Of a DNA stretch of 35,627 nt, positions 20,664-28,732 are shown in pieces. A program made the translations under genes and the position numbers. Position 1 is the stretch's first letter. The number at the start of each line of letters is the position of its first letter. Below the pieces are notes generated by a model that was given only the letters and a program-made list of their open reading frames with translations, searched no databases and had not been told where the DNA came from. The stretch is taken from positions 1-35,627 of the forward strand of contig NZ_ANAC01000016.1 of the NCBI RefSeq assembly GCF_000341225.1, read 5' to 3'. Origin of the DNA: Nocardiopsis alba DSM 43377. Its GTDB lineage: Bacteria; Actinomycetota; Actinomycetes; Streptosporangiales; Streptosporangiaceae.

Positions 20664-21874
20664 GTGAACAGCCCCGTCAGCGAGTACACGAACGCGTCCC
20701 AGCGCGCCGCGAGAAAGGTGAGGTAGACCTGGCCGGCCGGTGAGCAGTAGGCGGCGACCACGATGGTCAGAAGGCACGCGGCCACCAGGCCCAGCAGTGC
20801 CCACGGAGAGATGCGGGAACGGTACAGACGGCTCACGCCCTTGGCGTCGACGAGCTTGCCGCCGACCCTGAGCCGGGTGAGGAAGGTGCTGGCCATCCCG
20901 GCGCGGCCCTTGTCGAGGAACTCCTCCATCGTGGCGTGGGTGCCCACCGCCACGATGATGCTCGCCCCCGCCCCGTCGGCGAGCATCATCGCCACGTCCT
21001 CGCTGGTGCCGGTCGCGGGGAAGACCACGGCGTCGTGCCCCAGGTCCCGCAGCCGTTGCAGTCCGGGCGCCCGACCGTCCCGATAGGCGTGCACCACGAG
21101 TTCGGCGCCGCTGCTCAGGGAACGGTCCGAGACCGAGTCGAAGTCGCCGACGATGATGTCGGGCCGGTATCCGGCCTCGATCACCGCGTCGGCTCCGCCG
21201 TCCACACCGATGATGACCGGGCGGAACTCGCGTATGTAGGGTCTGAGCGCCGCGATGTCCTCGCGATAGTGGTAGCCGCGGACCACGATGAGGACGTGTC
21301 TTCCCTCCATCGCGGTACCGATCGCCGGGATCCCGATCCCGTCCAACAGAAGATCGCGCTCGCGTTGCAGGTAGGCCATGGTGTTGGCGGCGAAGGCCTC
21401 CAACTGGGTCGCCAGACCGGCACGGGCCCGGTGCATGGCCTCCTCCACCGTCTCCCGGTCCTGGAGGACGCCTCGGGCGACGACCTCCTCGCCCCGATAG
21501 AGGGTGTCGCCCTCCAGACGCAACCGTTCCCCGTCGCGCACACGGGTGAAGACCTCGGGATCGACGTCGTCCAGCAGGGGGATCCCCGCGCCCACGATCA
21601 ACTCCGGCCCCTGGTTGGGGTAGCGGCCGCTGATGCTGGGGGCGACGTTGAGCACGGCGCCGACCCCGCAACCGACCAGCGCCTCGGCGCTGACACGGTC
21701 GAGGTCGACGTGGTCGATCACGGCGATGTCGCCGGGGCGCAGCCGCTTGGTCAGGTTCTTGGTACGACGGTCCGAGCGGACGGGAGCGACCAGCCCGGTG
21801 GAGGTCTCCGCCCGAGAGCGTCGGAATCGCATGACTGTCGCGCTGAGCGCATCCGATACCTTCATCGCTGGCAT
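20660..21874 (-). CDS. steA: SteA, cytokinetic ring protein
   Basis: Homologue of SteA (Rv1697 family), which in corynebacteria localises to the division ring and with SteB promotes peptidoglycan hydrolase-driven cell separation. About 404 residues. Conserved stretches are RRTKNLTKRLRPGDIAVIDH, NVAPSISGRYPNQGPELIV and the thiamin-pyrophosphokinase-like core (PVIIGVDGGADAVIEAGY, DIIVGDFDSVSD). The C-terminal helix SPWALLGLVAACLLTIVVAA anchors it in the membrane. The start is uncertain: ATG at 21874 is my choice, with GTG 21889, ATG 21865 and ATG 21832 as alternatives, none with a strong ribosome site. It is the first gene of the coupled steA-GT4 series. Confidence 0.88.
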   Translation of the reverse strand: MPAMKVSDALSATVMRFRRSRAETSTGLVAPVRSDRRTKNLTKRLRPGDIAVIDHVDLDRVSAEALVGCGVGAVLNVAPSISGRYPNQGPELIVGAGIPLLDDVDPEVFTRVRDGERLRLEGDTLYRGEEVVARGVLQDRETVEEAMHRARAGLATQLEAFAANTMAYLQRERDLLLDGIGIPAIGTAMEGRHVLIVVRGYHYREDIAALRPYIREFRPVIIGVDGGADAVIEAGYRPDIIVGDFDSVSDRSLSSGAELVVHAYRDGRAPGLQRLRDLGHDAVVFPATGTSEDVAMMLADGAGASIIVAVGTHATMEEFLDKGRAGMASTFLTRLRVGGKLVDAKGVSRLYRSRISPWALLGLVAACLLTIVVAAYCSPAGQVYLTFLAARWDAFVYSLTGLFT

Positions 21875-21882
21875 ACTGTCAG

Positions 21883-21901
21883 AACTCACTCACGTAGAGT
21901 T
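21883..21901 (-). promoter_or_regulatory. Inverted repeat at the steA start
   Basis: AACTC (21883-21887) and GAGTT (21897-21901) form a symmetric site with a 9-nt spacer in the short region between the recN terminator and steA, where the cluster promoter should lie. It may be an operator. Confidence 0.25.
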
Positions 21902-21937
21902 ACAACAGTCGGCCGATCGGCGTTTTCGGGGCAAAAC

Positions 21938-21968
21938 GTCGCCGGTGTCCGCTCAGGACACCGGCGAC
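21938..21968 (-). terminator. Intrinsic terminator of recN
   Basis: Perfect 13-bp stem (GTCGCCGGTGTCC / GGACACCGGCGAC) with a 5-nt loop, followed on the minus strand by GTTTTG, only 6 nt after the recN stop. It separates tlyA-nadK-recN from steA, so steA must have its own promoter or depend on read-through. Confidence 0.9.
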
Positions 21969-21974
21969 ACCCCC

Positions 21975-23687
21975 TCAAGCCCTCGGATACGCCCGATCCG
22001 GGTCGGCGTTGCCCAACAGCTCCTCGGCATGGGCCCGACCCAGCTCCGAATCCTCCAGACCGGCCAGCATCCGGGACAACTCGCGCACCCGACCGTCCCG
22101 ATCCAGACGGACCACACCGCTCTCGGTGACCAGCCCCTCCGTGGACTTCTCCACCACCAGATGGGCGTCCGCGAACGCCGCCACCTGCGGCAGGTGCGTG
22201 ACCACGATGACCTGGGCACGACGGGCCAACCGAGCCAGACGCCGCCCGATCTCCACCGCCGCCTTACCGCCCACCCCGGCGTCCACCTCGTCGAACACGA
22301 ACGTGGGCACCGGATCCGCGCCCGCGAACACGACCTCGATCGCCAACATCACCCGCGAGAGCTCACCACCGGAGGCACCCTTGTGCAACGGCAACGGAGC
22401 CGACCCCGGATGCGGGGCCAACAACAGCTCCACCTCGTCACGACCGTGCGGGCCGAACTCCTCCCCCGTGGTGATCCGCACGCTCACCCGGGCGTGCGGC
22501 ATCGCCAACGCGGTCAACTCCTCGGTGACCGCCTCCCCGAAACGCTCGGCCGCGGCCTCACGGATCTCGGTGAGCTCACCGGCCGCCTCGGCCATATCGG
22601 CCGCCAACTCCTCGACCTCGGCCCGCAACTCCTCGATCCGCTCGTCGTCGCCGTCCAGCTCCGACAACCGCGCGGAGGCGTTCTCCGCCCACGCCAACAT
22701 CTCGTCGGTGGTCTCGCCGTACTTGCGCGCCAACTGCGTCAACAGGGCACGACGCTCCTGCACCACCGCCAGCCGGGCCGGATCGGCCTCCACCGACTCG
22801 GCATAGGAGGCCAACTCGGTGGCCGCGTCGGTGATGATGTAGGACGCCTCGTCCAACCGGCTCCCGATCGAGGCCAGATCCTCATCGTGCTCACTGACCG
22901 AGGCCACCGCCTGCCGGGCCGCCGACAAGAGCCCCACCACGTCGGCCTGCACGTCGGCCGCGGCCGGATCGCCCGTGAGCGCCTCGTGCGCGGTGGTCGA
23001 GGCCACCCGCAGCCCATCGGCGTGCGCCAGCCTCGTCTCCTCCGCCGACAACTCGGCGTCCTCACCCGGCACCGGCTCGGCCGCGGTGATCTCCTCCACC
23101 CCGAACCGGAGCAGATCGGCCTCCTGCGCGCGCTCACGCGCCCGCTCCACCAACTCCTCCAGCTCCGCCGCCACCTCCCGGTGCCGCCGGTAGGCCACCG
23201 AATAGCGCTTCAGGACCTTGACCAGGTCGTCCCCGGCGAAACGGTCCAACGAGGACCGCTGCCGCTCGGCCCGCAGCAACCGCTGCTGATCGGACTGACC
23301 GTGCACCGCCACCAGGTCGTCGGCCAGATACGCCAACAGACTCACCGGCGCCGAACGCCCGCCCAACGTCGCCCGCGAACGGCCCTCCGCCGACACCGTA
23401 CGGTTGAGGATGAGAACGTCGTCGTCGATGTCGCCACCGGCCTCCAGGACCCGGGTGGCCACCCGACCGCCCTCGGGAACGGTCAACCGGCCCTCGACCA
23501 CCGCGCGACCGGCGCCGGGCCGCACCCGCTGCGGATCGGCCCGCCCACCGAAGAGCAACCCCAGCCCGGTGACGACCATGGTCTTACCCGCGCCGGTCTC
23601 ACCGGTGACCACGGTCAGACCCGGTGACAGCTCCAACACGGCGTCGTCGATGACACCGAGGCCTTGGATGCGGACTTCTTCGAGCAC
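21975..23687 (-). CDS. recN: DNA repair protein RecN
   Basis: SMC-like ATPase acting in double-strand break repair. The 570 residues begin MLEEVRIQGLGVIDDAVLEL, with Walker A GETGAGKTM (about 32-40). They continue through a long coiled coil (about 150-370, Glu/Ala/Arg-rich) and end with the signature GASGGELSRVMLAIEVV and Walker B PTFVFDEVDAGVGG, then VIVVTHLPQVAAFADAH. ATG with AGGAGAGGGA upstream. It lies 51 nt after nadK in the conserved tlyA-nadK-recN order. I see no clear SOS box directly before it. Confidence 0.97.
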   Translation of the reverse strand: MLEEVRIQGLGVIDDAVLELSPGLTVVTGETGAGKTMVVTGLGLLFGGRADPQRVRPGAGRAVVEGRLTVPEGGRVATRVLEAGGDIDDDVLILNRTVSAEGRSRATLGGRSAPVSLLAYLADDLVAVHGQSDQQRLLRAERQRSSLDRFAGDDLVKVLKRYSVAYRRHREVAAELEELVERARERAQEADLLRFGVEEITAAEPVPGEDAELSAEETRLAHADGLRVASTTAHEALTGDPAAADVQADVVGLLSAARQAVASVSEHDEDLASIGSRLDEASYIITDAATELASYAESVEADPARLAVVQERRALLTQLARKYGETTDEMLAWAENASARLSELDGDDERIEELRAEVEELAADMAEAAGELTEIREAAAERFGEAVTEELTALAMPHARVSVRITTGEEFGPHGRDEVELLLAPHPGSAPLPLHKGASGGELSRVMLAIEVVFAGADPVPTFVFDEVDAGVGGKAAVEIGRRLARLARRAQVIVVTHLPQVAAFADAHLVVEKSTEGLVTESGVVRLDRDGRVRELSRMLAGLEDSELGRAHAEELLGNADPDRAYPRA

Positions 23688-23738
23688 CGATCCCTCTCCT
23701 GAATAGTTGACGCCCTGTGCGTGTGCCTACGCCGGCAC

Positions 23739-24665
23739 TCAGCGTTCGTGCTCGACCCGACCCCGCCAGCCGGCGACCGGGAGGCCGAACTTGGCCACCA
23801 ACCGGTCGGTGAACGGGGCGCGATGCAGCCTGGCCAGACGGACCGGCGTATCGGCACGGGTGATCTCGATTCGTGCCCCCACGGGCAATTCGACCATACG
23901 CCGTCCATCACACCAGAGCACGCCCGGCGTGGTGTCCGGAAGCACCTCCAACGCCACCGTCGCCTCCGGCCCCACCACCAGGGGACGGGCGAACAGGGCG
24001 TGCGCGCTGATCGGTACGACCATGAGGGCCTCCACGTCCGGCCACACCACAGGACCGCCCGCGGAGAACGCGTGCGCCGTGGACCCCGTGGGGGTGGCGC
24101 ACACCACACCGTCACAGCCCCAGCTGGACAGGGGACGACCGTCCACCTCCAGGACCATCTCCAACATACGGCGGGAATCGGCCTTCTCCACCGTGGCCTC
24201 GTTCAACGCCCAGGACCGCACCGGCGGATCCCCATCGCCACGGCCCCCGTTGAAGACCGCCACGTCCAGGGTCATCCGCTCCTCCACGACGTAGTCGCGG
24301 TTGACCACACTGCGCACCGTGGCCCCCAGGTCCTCACGCTCGGCCTCCGCCAGGAAACCCACGTGCCCGAGATTGACCCCCAACAGCGGCGCCCCCGCGG
24401 GGCGGGCCAGCTCCGCGGCGCGCAACAGGGTGCCGTCCCCGCCCAGGACCATGACCAGCTCCACCCCGTGGGCGGCCACCTCCGGAGCCACCGCCTCCAC
24501 CGGGGACAGCTCACAACCCACGGCGGCCAACTCCCGGACCTCGTCCTCGAGCATCCGGACCGTCAACCCGGCCCCGCTGAGCCGCTCATGGACCAACCGC
24601 GCGCTGCGCACGGCCGCCGGCCTCCCGGTGTGCGCCAGCAGGAGAACACTGCGTCCGCCGGTCAT
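23739..24665 (-). CDS. nadK: NAD kinase
   Basis: Phosphorylates NAD+ to NADP+. The 308-residue product has the catalytic GGDGTLLRAAEL (about 76-87), NLGHVGFLAEAERED (about 99-113), the NEATVEK segment, and the NAD-binding TPTGSTAHAFSAGGPVV. Family length is normal. It lies between tlyA (112 nt upstream) and recN. A GGTCTG/CAGACC hairpin (24698-24712) lies in the spacer 33 nt before its start and may influence expression. Confidence 0.97.
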   Translation of the reverse strand: MTGGRSVLLLAHTGRPAAVRSARLVHERLSGAGLTVRMLEDEVRELAAVGCELSPVEAVAPEVAAHGVELVMVLGGDGTLLRAAELARPAGAPLLGVNLGHVGFLAEAEREDLGATVRSVVNRDYVVEERMTLDVAVFNGGRGDGDPPVRSWALNEATVEKADSRRMLEMVLEVDGRPLSSWGCDGVVCATPTGSTAHAFSAGGPVVWPDVEALMVVPISAHALFARPLVVGPEATVALEVLPDTTPGVLWCDGRRMVELPVGARIEITRADTPVRLARLHRAPFTDRLVAKFGLPVAGWRGRVEHER

Positions 24666-24697
24666 CGCCGTCCCCTCACGTTCACGCCCCGACAGGG

Positions 24698-24712
24698 GGT
24701 CTGGTGCAGACC
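24698..24712. other. Short inverted repeat upstream of nadK
   Basis: GGTCTG-GTG-CAGACC, a perfect 6-bp palindrome with a 3-nt centre, in the 112-nt tlyA-nadK spacer. It may be an operator or RNA hairpin; there is no further evidence. Confidence 0.3.
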
Positions 24713-24777
24713 GGATGCCTCGTGCGGACCCGGCCGGGTCACGTTACCGGACTCCTACGACGAGCGGCCACGCCCCC

Positions 24778-25578
24778 TCAGGACGGCCCCTCCTCGATCG
24801 CGCGCTCCAACCGGGCCGGATCCAACGGGTCGGCCCCGGCCCTCATCCACAGGAAGTACTCGACGTTCCCCGAAGGCCCCGGCAACGGACTCGCCGCCAC
24901 GTCGACCACGCCCAGACCCAACGTGAGCGCGTGCGCGGCCACGTCCGTCACCGCCTCGGCGCGCAACGCCGGCTCGCGCACCACACCGCCCGCGCCCACA
25001 CGATCCCGCCCCACCTCGAACTGGGGCTTGACCATCATCACGAAGTCCGCACCGGGATCGACGCAGTCGCGCAACGGCCCCAGCACCAACTTCAGCGAGA
25101 TGAACGAAAGATCGCCCACCACCAGATCGGGACGGGGCTCGTCGATCTGCTCGGGGGTCAACTCACGGACGTTGACCCGCTCCATGACCTTGACCCGCTC
25201 ATTACTGCGCAATGCCCACGCCAACTGGCCGTAACCGACGTCGACCGCCGTCACATGGGCCGCCCCACGACGCAACAGCACATCGGTGAACCCACCGGTG
25301 GAGGCGCCCGCGTCCAACGCCCGACGACCGTCCACCGACAGTTCGAAGGCGTCCAGGGCACCGATCAGCTTGTGCGCGCCACGTGAGACGTAGGGCGGTT
25401 CGTCGGAGGGCGTGCGCACCACGATGGGTTGGTCGGTCCCGACCTGGGTGGCGGCCTTGGAGGCGACCATCCCCGCCACACGGACGAAACCGTTCTCGAT
25501 GATCTCGGCCGCGTGGCCTCGGGAGCGTGCGTGACCGCGGCGGACCAGTTCCGCGTCGAGCCGACTACGTTTTGCCAT
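24778..25578 (-). CDS. tlyA: TlyA family rRNA (cytidine-2'-O)-methyltransferase
   Basis: 2'-O-methylates 16S and 23S rRNA cytidines in mycobacteria, and its loss causes capreomycin resistance there. The 266 residues have an N-terminal S4 RNA-binding domain (LDAELVRRGHARSRGHAAEII, about 6-26) and an FtsJ-like methyltransferase domain. The SAM motif is DAGASTGGFTDVLL (about 89-102), and the catalytic region includes VVGDLSFISLKLVL and VMMVKPQFEVGRD. I chose the ATG at 25578 because AGGTG precedes it; a GTG two codons upstream is also possible. It lies 21 nt after a 59-residue ORF. Confidence 0.94.
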   Translation of the reverse strand: MAKRSRLDAELVRRGHARSRGHAAEIIENGFVRVAGMVASKAATQVGTDQPIVVRTPSDEPPYVSRGAHKLIGALDAFELSVDGRRALDAGASTGGFTDVLLRRGAAHVTAVDVGYGQLAWALRSNERVKVMERVNVRELTPEQIDEPRPDLVVGDLSFISLKLVLGPLRDCVDPGADFVMMVKPQFEVGRDRVGAGGVVREPALRAEAVTDVAAHALTLGLGVVDVAASPLPGPSGNVEYFLWMRAGADPLDPARLERAIEEGPS

Positions 25579-25599
25579 GGTCACCTAGGGTACCGGGCG

Positions 25600-25779
25600 T
25601 TATCGCGCGCCTTGGGAGCCCTGCCCGAGAGCTCCCAGGACACCGGACAGTTCCTGCTGGAGGGCGTCGAAGACCGCGACGTGCTCGTGGGTGGGCAGCG
25701 CGTCCAACTCCGCCAAACGCTCCCGCGTGGCGCCGAGCGTACGCTCCGCCAAGGCCTCGGCCTCCTCCTCGGTACTCAT
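25600..25779 (-). CDS. Small conserved-type protein, 59 residues, upstream of tlyA
   Basis: Small acidic, helical, cytosolic ORF: starts MSTEEEAEALAERTLGATRE and contains LAELDALPTHEHVAVFDALQ. Its ATG has AAGGGGAGG 9 nt upstream, and it ends 21 nt before tlyA. Short proteins with an LDALPxxEHVxVF-type core upstream of tlyA are common in actinobacteria as I recall. The function is unknown. Codon use matches the neighbours (G/C third positions), supporting a real gene. Confidence 0.8.
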   Translation of the reverse strand: MSTEEEAEALAERTLGATRERLAELDALPTHEHVAVFDALQQELSGVLGALGQGSQGAR

Positions 25780-25864
25780 CGAGGCACGCCTCCCCTTCCA
25801 CGTCCACGACCGGACGCCCTCTCACGACCGTCGTCCCACCACACTCGGAGGGACCCTACCCGAA

Positions 25865-26599
25865 CTACTTCTTGCCGCCCTTGCCCTTGGCCCCGCGCTT
25901 GGGAGCCGTCTTGGCCCTGGCGGTCTTGGCGTTGCCCGCCCGGCTCTTGGCGCGGGTGGCCGAGGCCCCCTTCGAAGCGTCGGAGGCCTCGCTCTCCGCG
26001 GCCTCCTCCGACCCCTCGTCGGAACCCTCGGAACGCTCCTCCCCGGCCGAGGACCCCTCGACCGCGGGCTCTGAGGAAGAGGGCGCCGTCTCCTCCACCG
26101 GCTCGGAACCGACCGTCGACGCGGCCGCCTCGGAGTCGGCCGCCACCGAAGCCTCCGGCGCCGGCACGGGCTCCCGCCGGTCCTCCTCACCCTCGACCGG
26201 GGCCGGCGACGTCGAGGAGGTCTCCCCGCGCGAGGCCGCGACCCGCTCCACCGGCTGACGGGCCGCCATCCTGCGCTCCAACTCCGCGACCCGGCGCACC
26301 ACACGCTCGTACTCCGAGCGCGGCACCATGTCCATCCGCTCCAGGGCGCTCTCCACCTCGGCCCGCACCAGATCGGCGATGGCCGCCCGGTTGGCCTGAC
26401 TGGTCTCGATCAACTCACCGGCCAGAGCCTGGATGTTCTGCCCCAGACGCGGAGGCGGACCATCGGCCTCCGCGACCTGCGGCGAGACCGAACCGTTCGC
26501 CTTCAGCAGGGACTTGGCGGCCGCGACCGCCTGCTTGCGGGAGAGTTCGGTGAGGCCATTGGCGGCATCGAGATAGGTGCGTACCGCGTCGACGACCAT
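25865..26599 (-). CDS. Coiled-coil protein with acidic linker and Lys/Ala-rich tail
   Basis: Protein of 244 residues in three parts. Residues 1-110 are helical (VRTYLDAANGLTELSRKQAV, then NRAAIADLVRAEVESALERM), ending in a coiled coil (YERVVRRVAELERRMAARQ). The middle (about 115-215) is a low-complexity Glu/Ser/Ala/Pro linker. The last 30 residues are Lys/Ala/Arg-rich (KSRAGNAKTARAKTAPKRG), resembling histone H1-like tails. The N-terminal part resembles phasin-like proteins found near tlyA in other actinobacteria, from memory. The ATG has AAGGAG 9 nt upstream. DNA binding by the tail is an inference. Confidence 0.8.
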   Translation of the reverse strand: MVVDAVRTYLDAANGLTELSRKQAVAAAKSLLKANGSVSPQVAEADGPPPRLGQNIQALAGELIETSQANRAAIADLVRAEVESALERMDMVPRSEYERVVRRVAELERRMAARQPVERVAASRGETSSTSPAPVEGEEDRREPVPAPEASVAADSEAAASTVGSEPVEETAPSSSEPAVEGSSAGEERSEGSDEGSEEAAESEASDASKGASATRAKSRAGNAKTARAKTAPKRGAKGKGGKK

Positions 26600-26797
26600 G
26601 ATGACGTACTCCTTGATGGGGCCGAAGGAGAAAAGGAAAGGGAACGAAGGCAGGAGGGAGAGGCCTCGTGCTCCGGGGATCGACACCAACGCTACCGGGC
26701 CCGGCGCTCCCATGACACGCGAACCGACCGACCCGCCCTCCGCCCTCTCCACCCGGAACAACGGCGGAACCATCCCCATATAGGGCATCATGAGCCT

Positions 26798-27148
26798 ATG
26801 AGCAGCATCGACGCGTGTCTGGACGGCATCGCCCGAACGAACGAGCGTATCCTCGCCCGCCCCGAGGCCGAACGCCGCGAGCACATACGCGAACGCACCA
26901 TCAGCGTGATCGTCCCCGACCTGGGAACCGCCTTCGACATGCGCCTGACCGTCGACGGACTCACCGACATCGTCCACCGCCCGCTCACCTCCCCCGGCGG
27001 CCCCGCCCAGGTCAAGGTGACCGTCTCCGGCGACGACCTCGTGGCCCTGGCCGAGGACCGCCTGGACCCGGCCAAGGCCCTGGTCAGCCGACGTCTCAAG
27101 GTCAACGCCAGCGTCGGCGACCTCCTACGCATGCGCCGCCTCCTGTGA
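26798..27148 (+). CDS. SCP2 sterol-binding domain protein
   Basis: Small 116-residue protein with an SCP2-like lipid-binding fold: GTAFDMRLTVDGLTDIV (about 47-63), PAQVKVTVSGDDLVALAEDRLDPAKAL and the C-terminal LKVNASVGDLLRMRRLL. SCP2 proteins bind hydrophobic ligands; the ligand here is unknown. It is divergent from the coiled-coil gene. There is no clear ribosome site before the ATG, and TATAGG at 26779-26784 is a candidate -10 that would give a near-leaderless transcript. An out-of-frame ATG lies 8 nt upstream. Confidence 0.85.
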   Translation: MSSIDACLDGIARTNERILARPEAERREHIRERTISVIVPDLGTAFDMRLTVDGLTDIVHRPLTSPGGPAQVKVTVSGDDLVALAEDRLDPAKALVSRRLKVNASVGDLLRMRRLL

Positions 27149-27203
27149 AGGACGCGCCCGGGCCGAGAACACCACCACCGCCCACGTGAGCAGAGGCACA
27201 CCC

Positions 27204-27224
27204 GCCCTCCCCGAGCGGGAGGGC
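27204..27224 (+). terminator. Hairpin downstream of the SCP2 gene
   Basis: Perfect CCCTCCC/GGGAGGG stem (8 bp including the flanking GC pair) with a 5-nt loop, 56 nt after the SCP2 stop and before the DUF1015 gene. Confidence 0.5.
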
Positions 27225-27258
27225 CCCGAGCGACCGGGACCGCGCCCCCTTCTCCCCC

Positions 27259-27295
27259 GACCGCCCACGACCGCCCACGACCGCCCACGACCGCC
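27259..27295. repeat. Tandem 10-bp repeat (GACCGCCCAC)
   Basis: Just over three and a half copies of a 10-bp unit in the non-coding region 25 nt upstream of the DUF1015 start. The 10-bp period matches one DNA helical turn. It may be simple slippage. Confidence 0.7.
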
Positions 27296-27320
27296 GCCCG
27301 CGGGAGGGTACCTTTCTGGG

Positions 27321-28601
27321 ATGCCACGCCGACCTCTTGACCTGGCCCCCTTCCGGGGACTGCGCTACGCGGCCCCCGACGTCGATCGCTTCATCGACGG
27401 CGATTTCGACCTCTCCCGCCTCCTCGCGCCGCCCTACGACATCCCCGACGCCCGCGAGGCCCGCGAACTCCAACGCTCCGACCCCTACAACGCGGCGAGG
27501 GTCACCCTCCCCTACGCCCTGTCCCGGCACACCGCCGGCGAGGACACCACCGCCCACCGCTACCGGGGCGCCGCCGAACGACTCCACGGCTGGATCTCCG
27601 ACGGCCGACTCGTCCGAGACCCCGAACCCGCCCTGTACGTGTACGAACAGGTCACCCCGAACGGCGAGACCCAACGCGGACTCATCGGCGCCCTGCGCCT
27701 CCCCGACGACGACACCGACCCGAGCCCCGTCCGCCCGCACGAGAACGTGGCCGAACCCCCGGTCCGCGACCGCTTCCTCCTCATGGACGAGACCCGCACC
27801 AACCTCGAACCCATCTTCCTCATCTACCGAGGCGGCGGCGGGGCCGCCACGACCATCACCGAGACGATCCCCCCACGGGAACGCCCTCTGATCTCCACCC
27901 GCACCGCCGACGGCGCCCACCACCGGCTCTGGGCGATCACCGACCCCGAACTCCACCGCCGTGTCTCCGACGACCTGGCCGCACGCTCCGCCCTCATCGC
28001 CGACGGACACCACCGCTACGCCGCCTACCGGCGCCTGCGCTCCGCACACGAGGAGGCCGACTGGGGGTACGGGCTGGCCCTGCTGGTGGACAGCGACACC
28101 CACCCGCCCCGACTCGGCTCGATCCACCGTGTCCTTCCCGGTCTGGACACCGAACGAGCCCTGGCCGCCGCCCGCACCGTCGCCCTGGTCGAACCCGTCC
28201 CGGCACCGGACCCCGCCATCCCGAACCGCACCAAGGCGCCCGCACTCCTACTGGCCTCCCCCGAAGGGGAGACCCACATGGTCCACGGGTTCGACGAGAC
28301 CACCTTGGAGCAGGCCTCTCCCGGGCATTCCACCGCCTGGCGACACCTGGCCACCGCCGCCCTGCACGAGGTACTGCTCCCGCTGTGGCGTTACCCGGAG
28401 AGGCGGGTCCGCATGGTGCACGACGACCCGCACGAGGCCGTGGAACTGGCCCGCGCCACCCGAGGCACCGCCGTCATCGTCCCCCCGATGCGGATCGACC
28501 AGATCTACGCCCTCACCGACCAGGGCGAGCTGACCCCGCGCAAATCCACCTCCTTCGGCCCCAAACCACGCACCGGCCTGGTCATGCGGACCCTGGACTG
28601 A
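27321..28601 (+). CDS. DUF1015 family protein
   Basis: Protein of 426 residues in the DUF1015 family, whose function is unestablished. The N-terminal block FRGLRYAAPDVD, with LLAPPYDIPDAREARELQRSDPYNAARVTL, is typical, as are YVYEQVTPNGETQRGLIGALRL, the His-rich LIADGHHRYAAYRRL (about 218-232), ADWGYGLALLVDS and the C-terminal VMRTLD. I chose the ATG at 27321 (MPRRPLDLAPF), which fits the family. The GGGAGG upstream is 13 nt away, so initiation may be weak. It is a single-gene transcript ending in a strong hairpin. Confidence 0.9.
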   Translation: MPRRPLDLAPFRGLRYAAPDVDRFIDGDFDLSRLLAPPYDIPDAREARELQRSDPYNAARVTLPYALSRHTAGEDTTAHRYRGAAERLHGWISDGRLVRDPEPALYVYEQVTPNGETQRGLIGALRLPDDDTDPSPVRPHENVAEPPVRDRFLLMDETRTNLEPIFLIYRGGGGAATTITETIPPRERPLISTRTADGAHHRLWAITDPELHRRVSDDLAARSALIADGHHRYAAYRRLRSAHEEADWGYGLALLVDSDTHPPRLGSIHRVLPGLDTERALAAARTVALVEPVPAPDPAIPNRTKAPALLLASPEGETHMVHGFDETTLEQASPGHSTAWRHLATAALHEVLLPLWRYPERRVRMVHDDPHEAVELARATRGTAVIVPPMRIDQIYALTDQGELTPRKSTSFGPKPRTGLVMRTLD

Positions 28602-28614
28602 CCCGCCCCGGAAC

Positions 28615-28638
28615 CCGCCTCGCCGACCGGCGGGGCGG
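28615..28638 (+). terminator. Terminator downstream of DUF1015
   Basis: 10-bp stem CCGCCTCGCC / GGCGGGGCGG with one G-T pair and a GACC loop, 13 nt after the stop codon. Confidence 0.75.
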
Positions 28639-28732
28639 CCTCTCCACCGGCCCTCCCCTCGATATTCGCCGGCGCCGAGACCATCGCCTCTGCCAGTCTG
28701 AACATCCACCCCACCCGAACAGGAGCGACGCC

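Noticed and set aside
20664..21671. N-terminal extension of steB (open frame to 21671)
   Set aside because: It overlaps steA throughout and its translation is Arg/Gly-rich noise; the family start VIDFRYHLVS is at 20663.
23688..23738. SOS box before recN
   Set aside because: recN is SOS-regulated in many bacteria, but no GAAC-N4-GTTC element is present in this 51-nt spacer.
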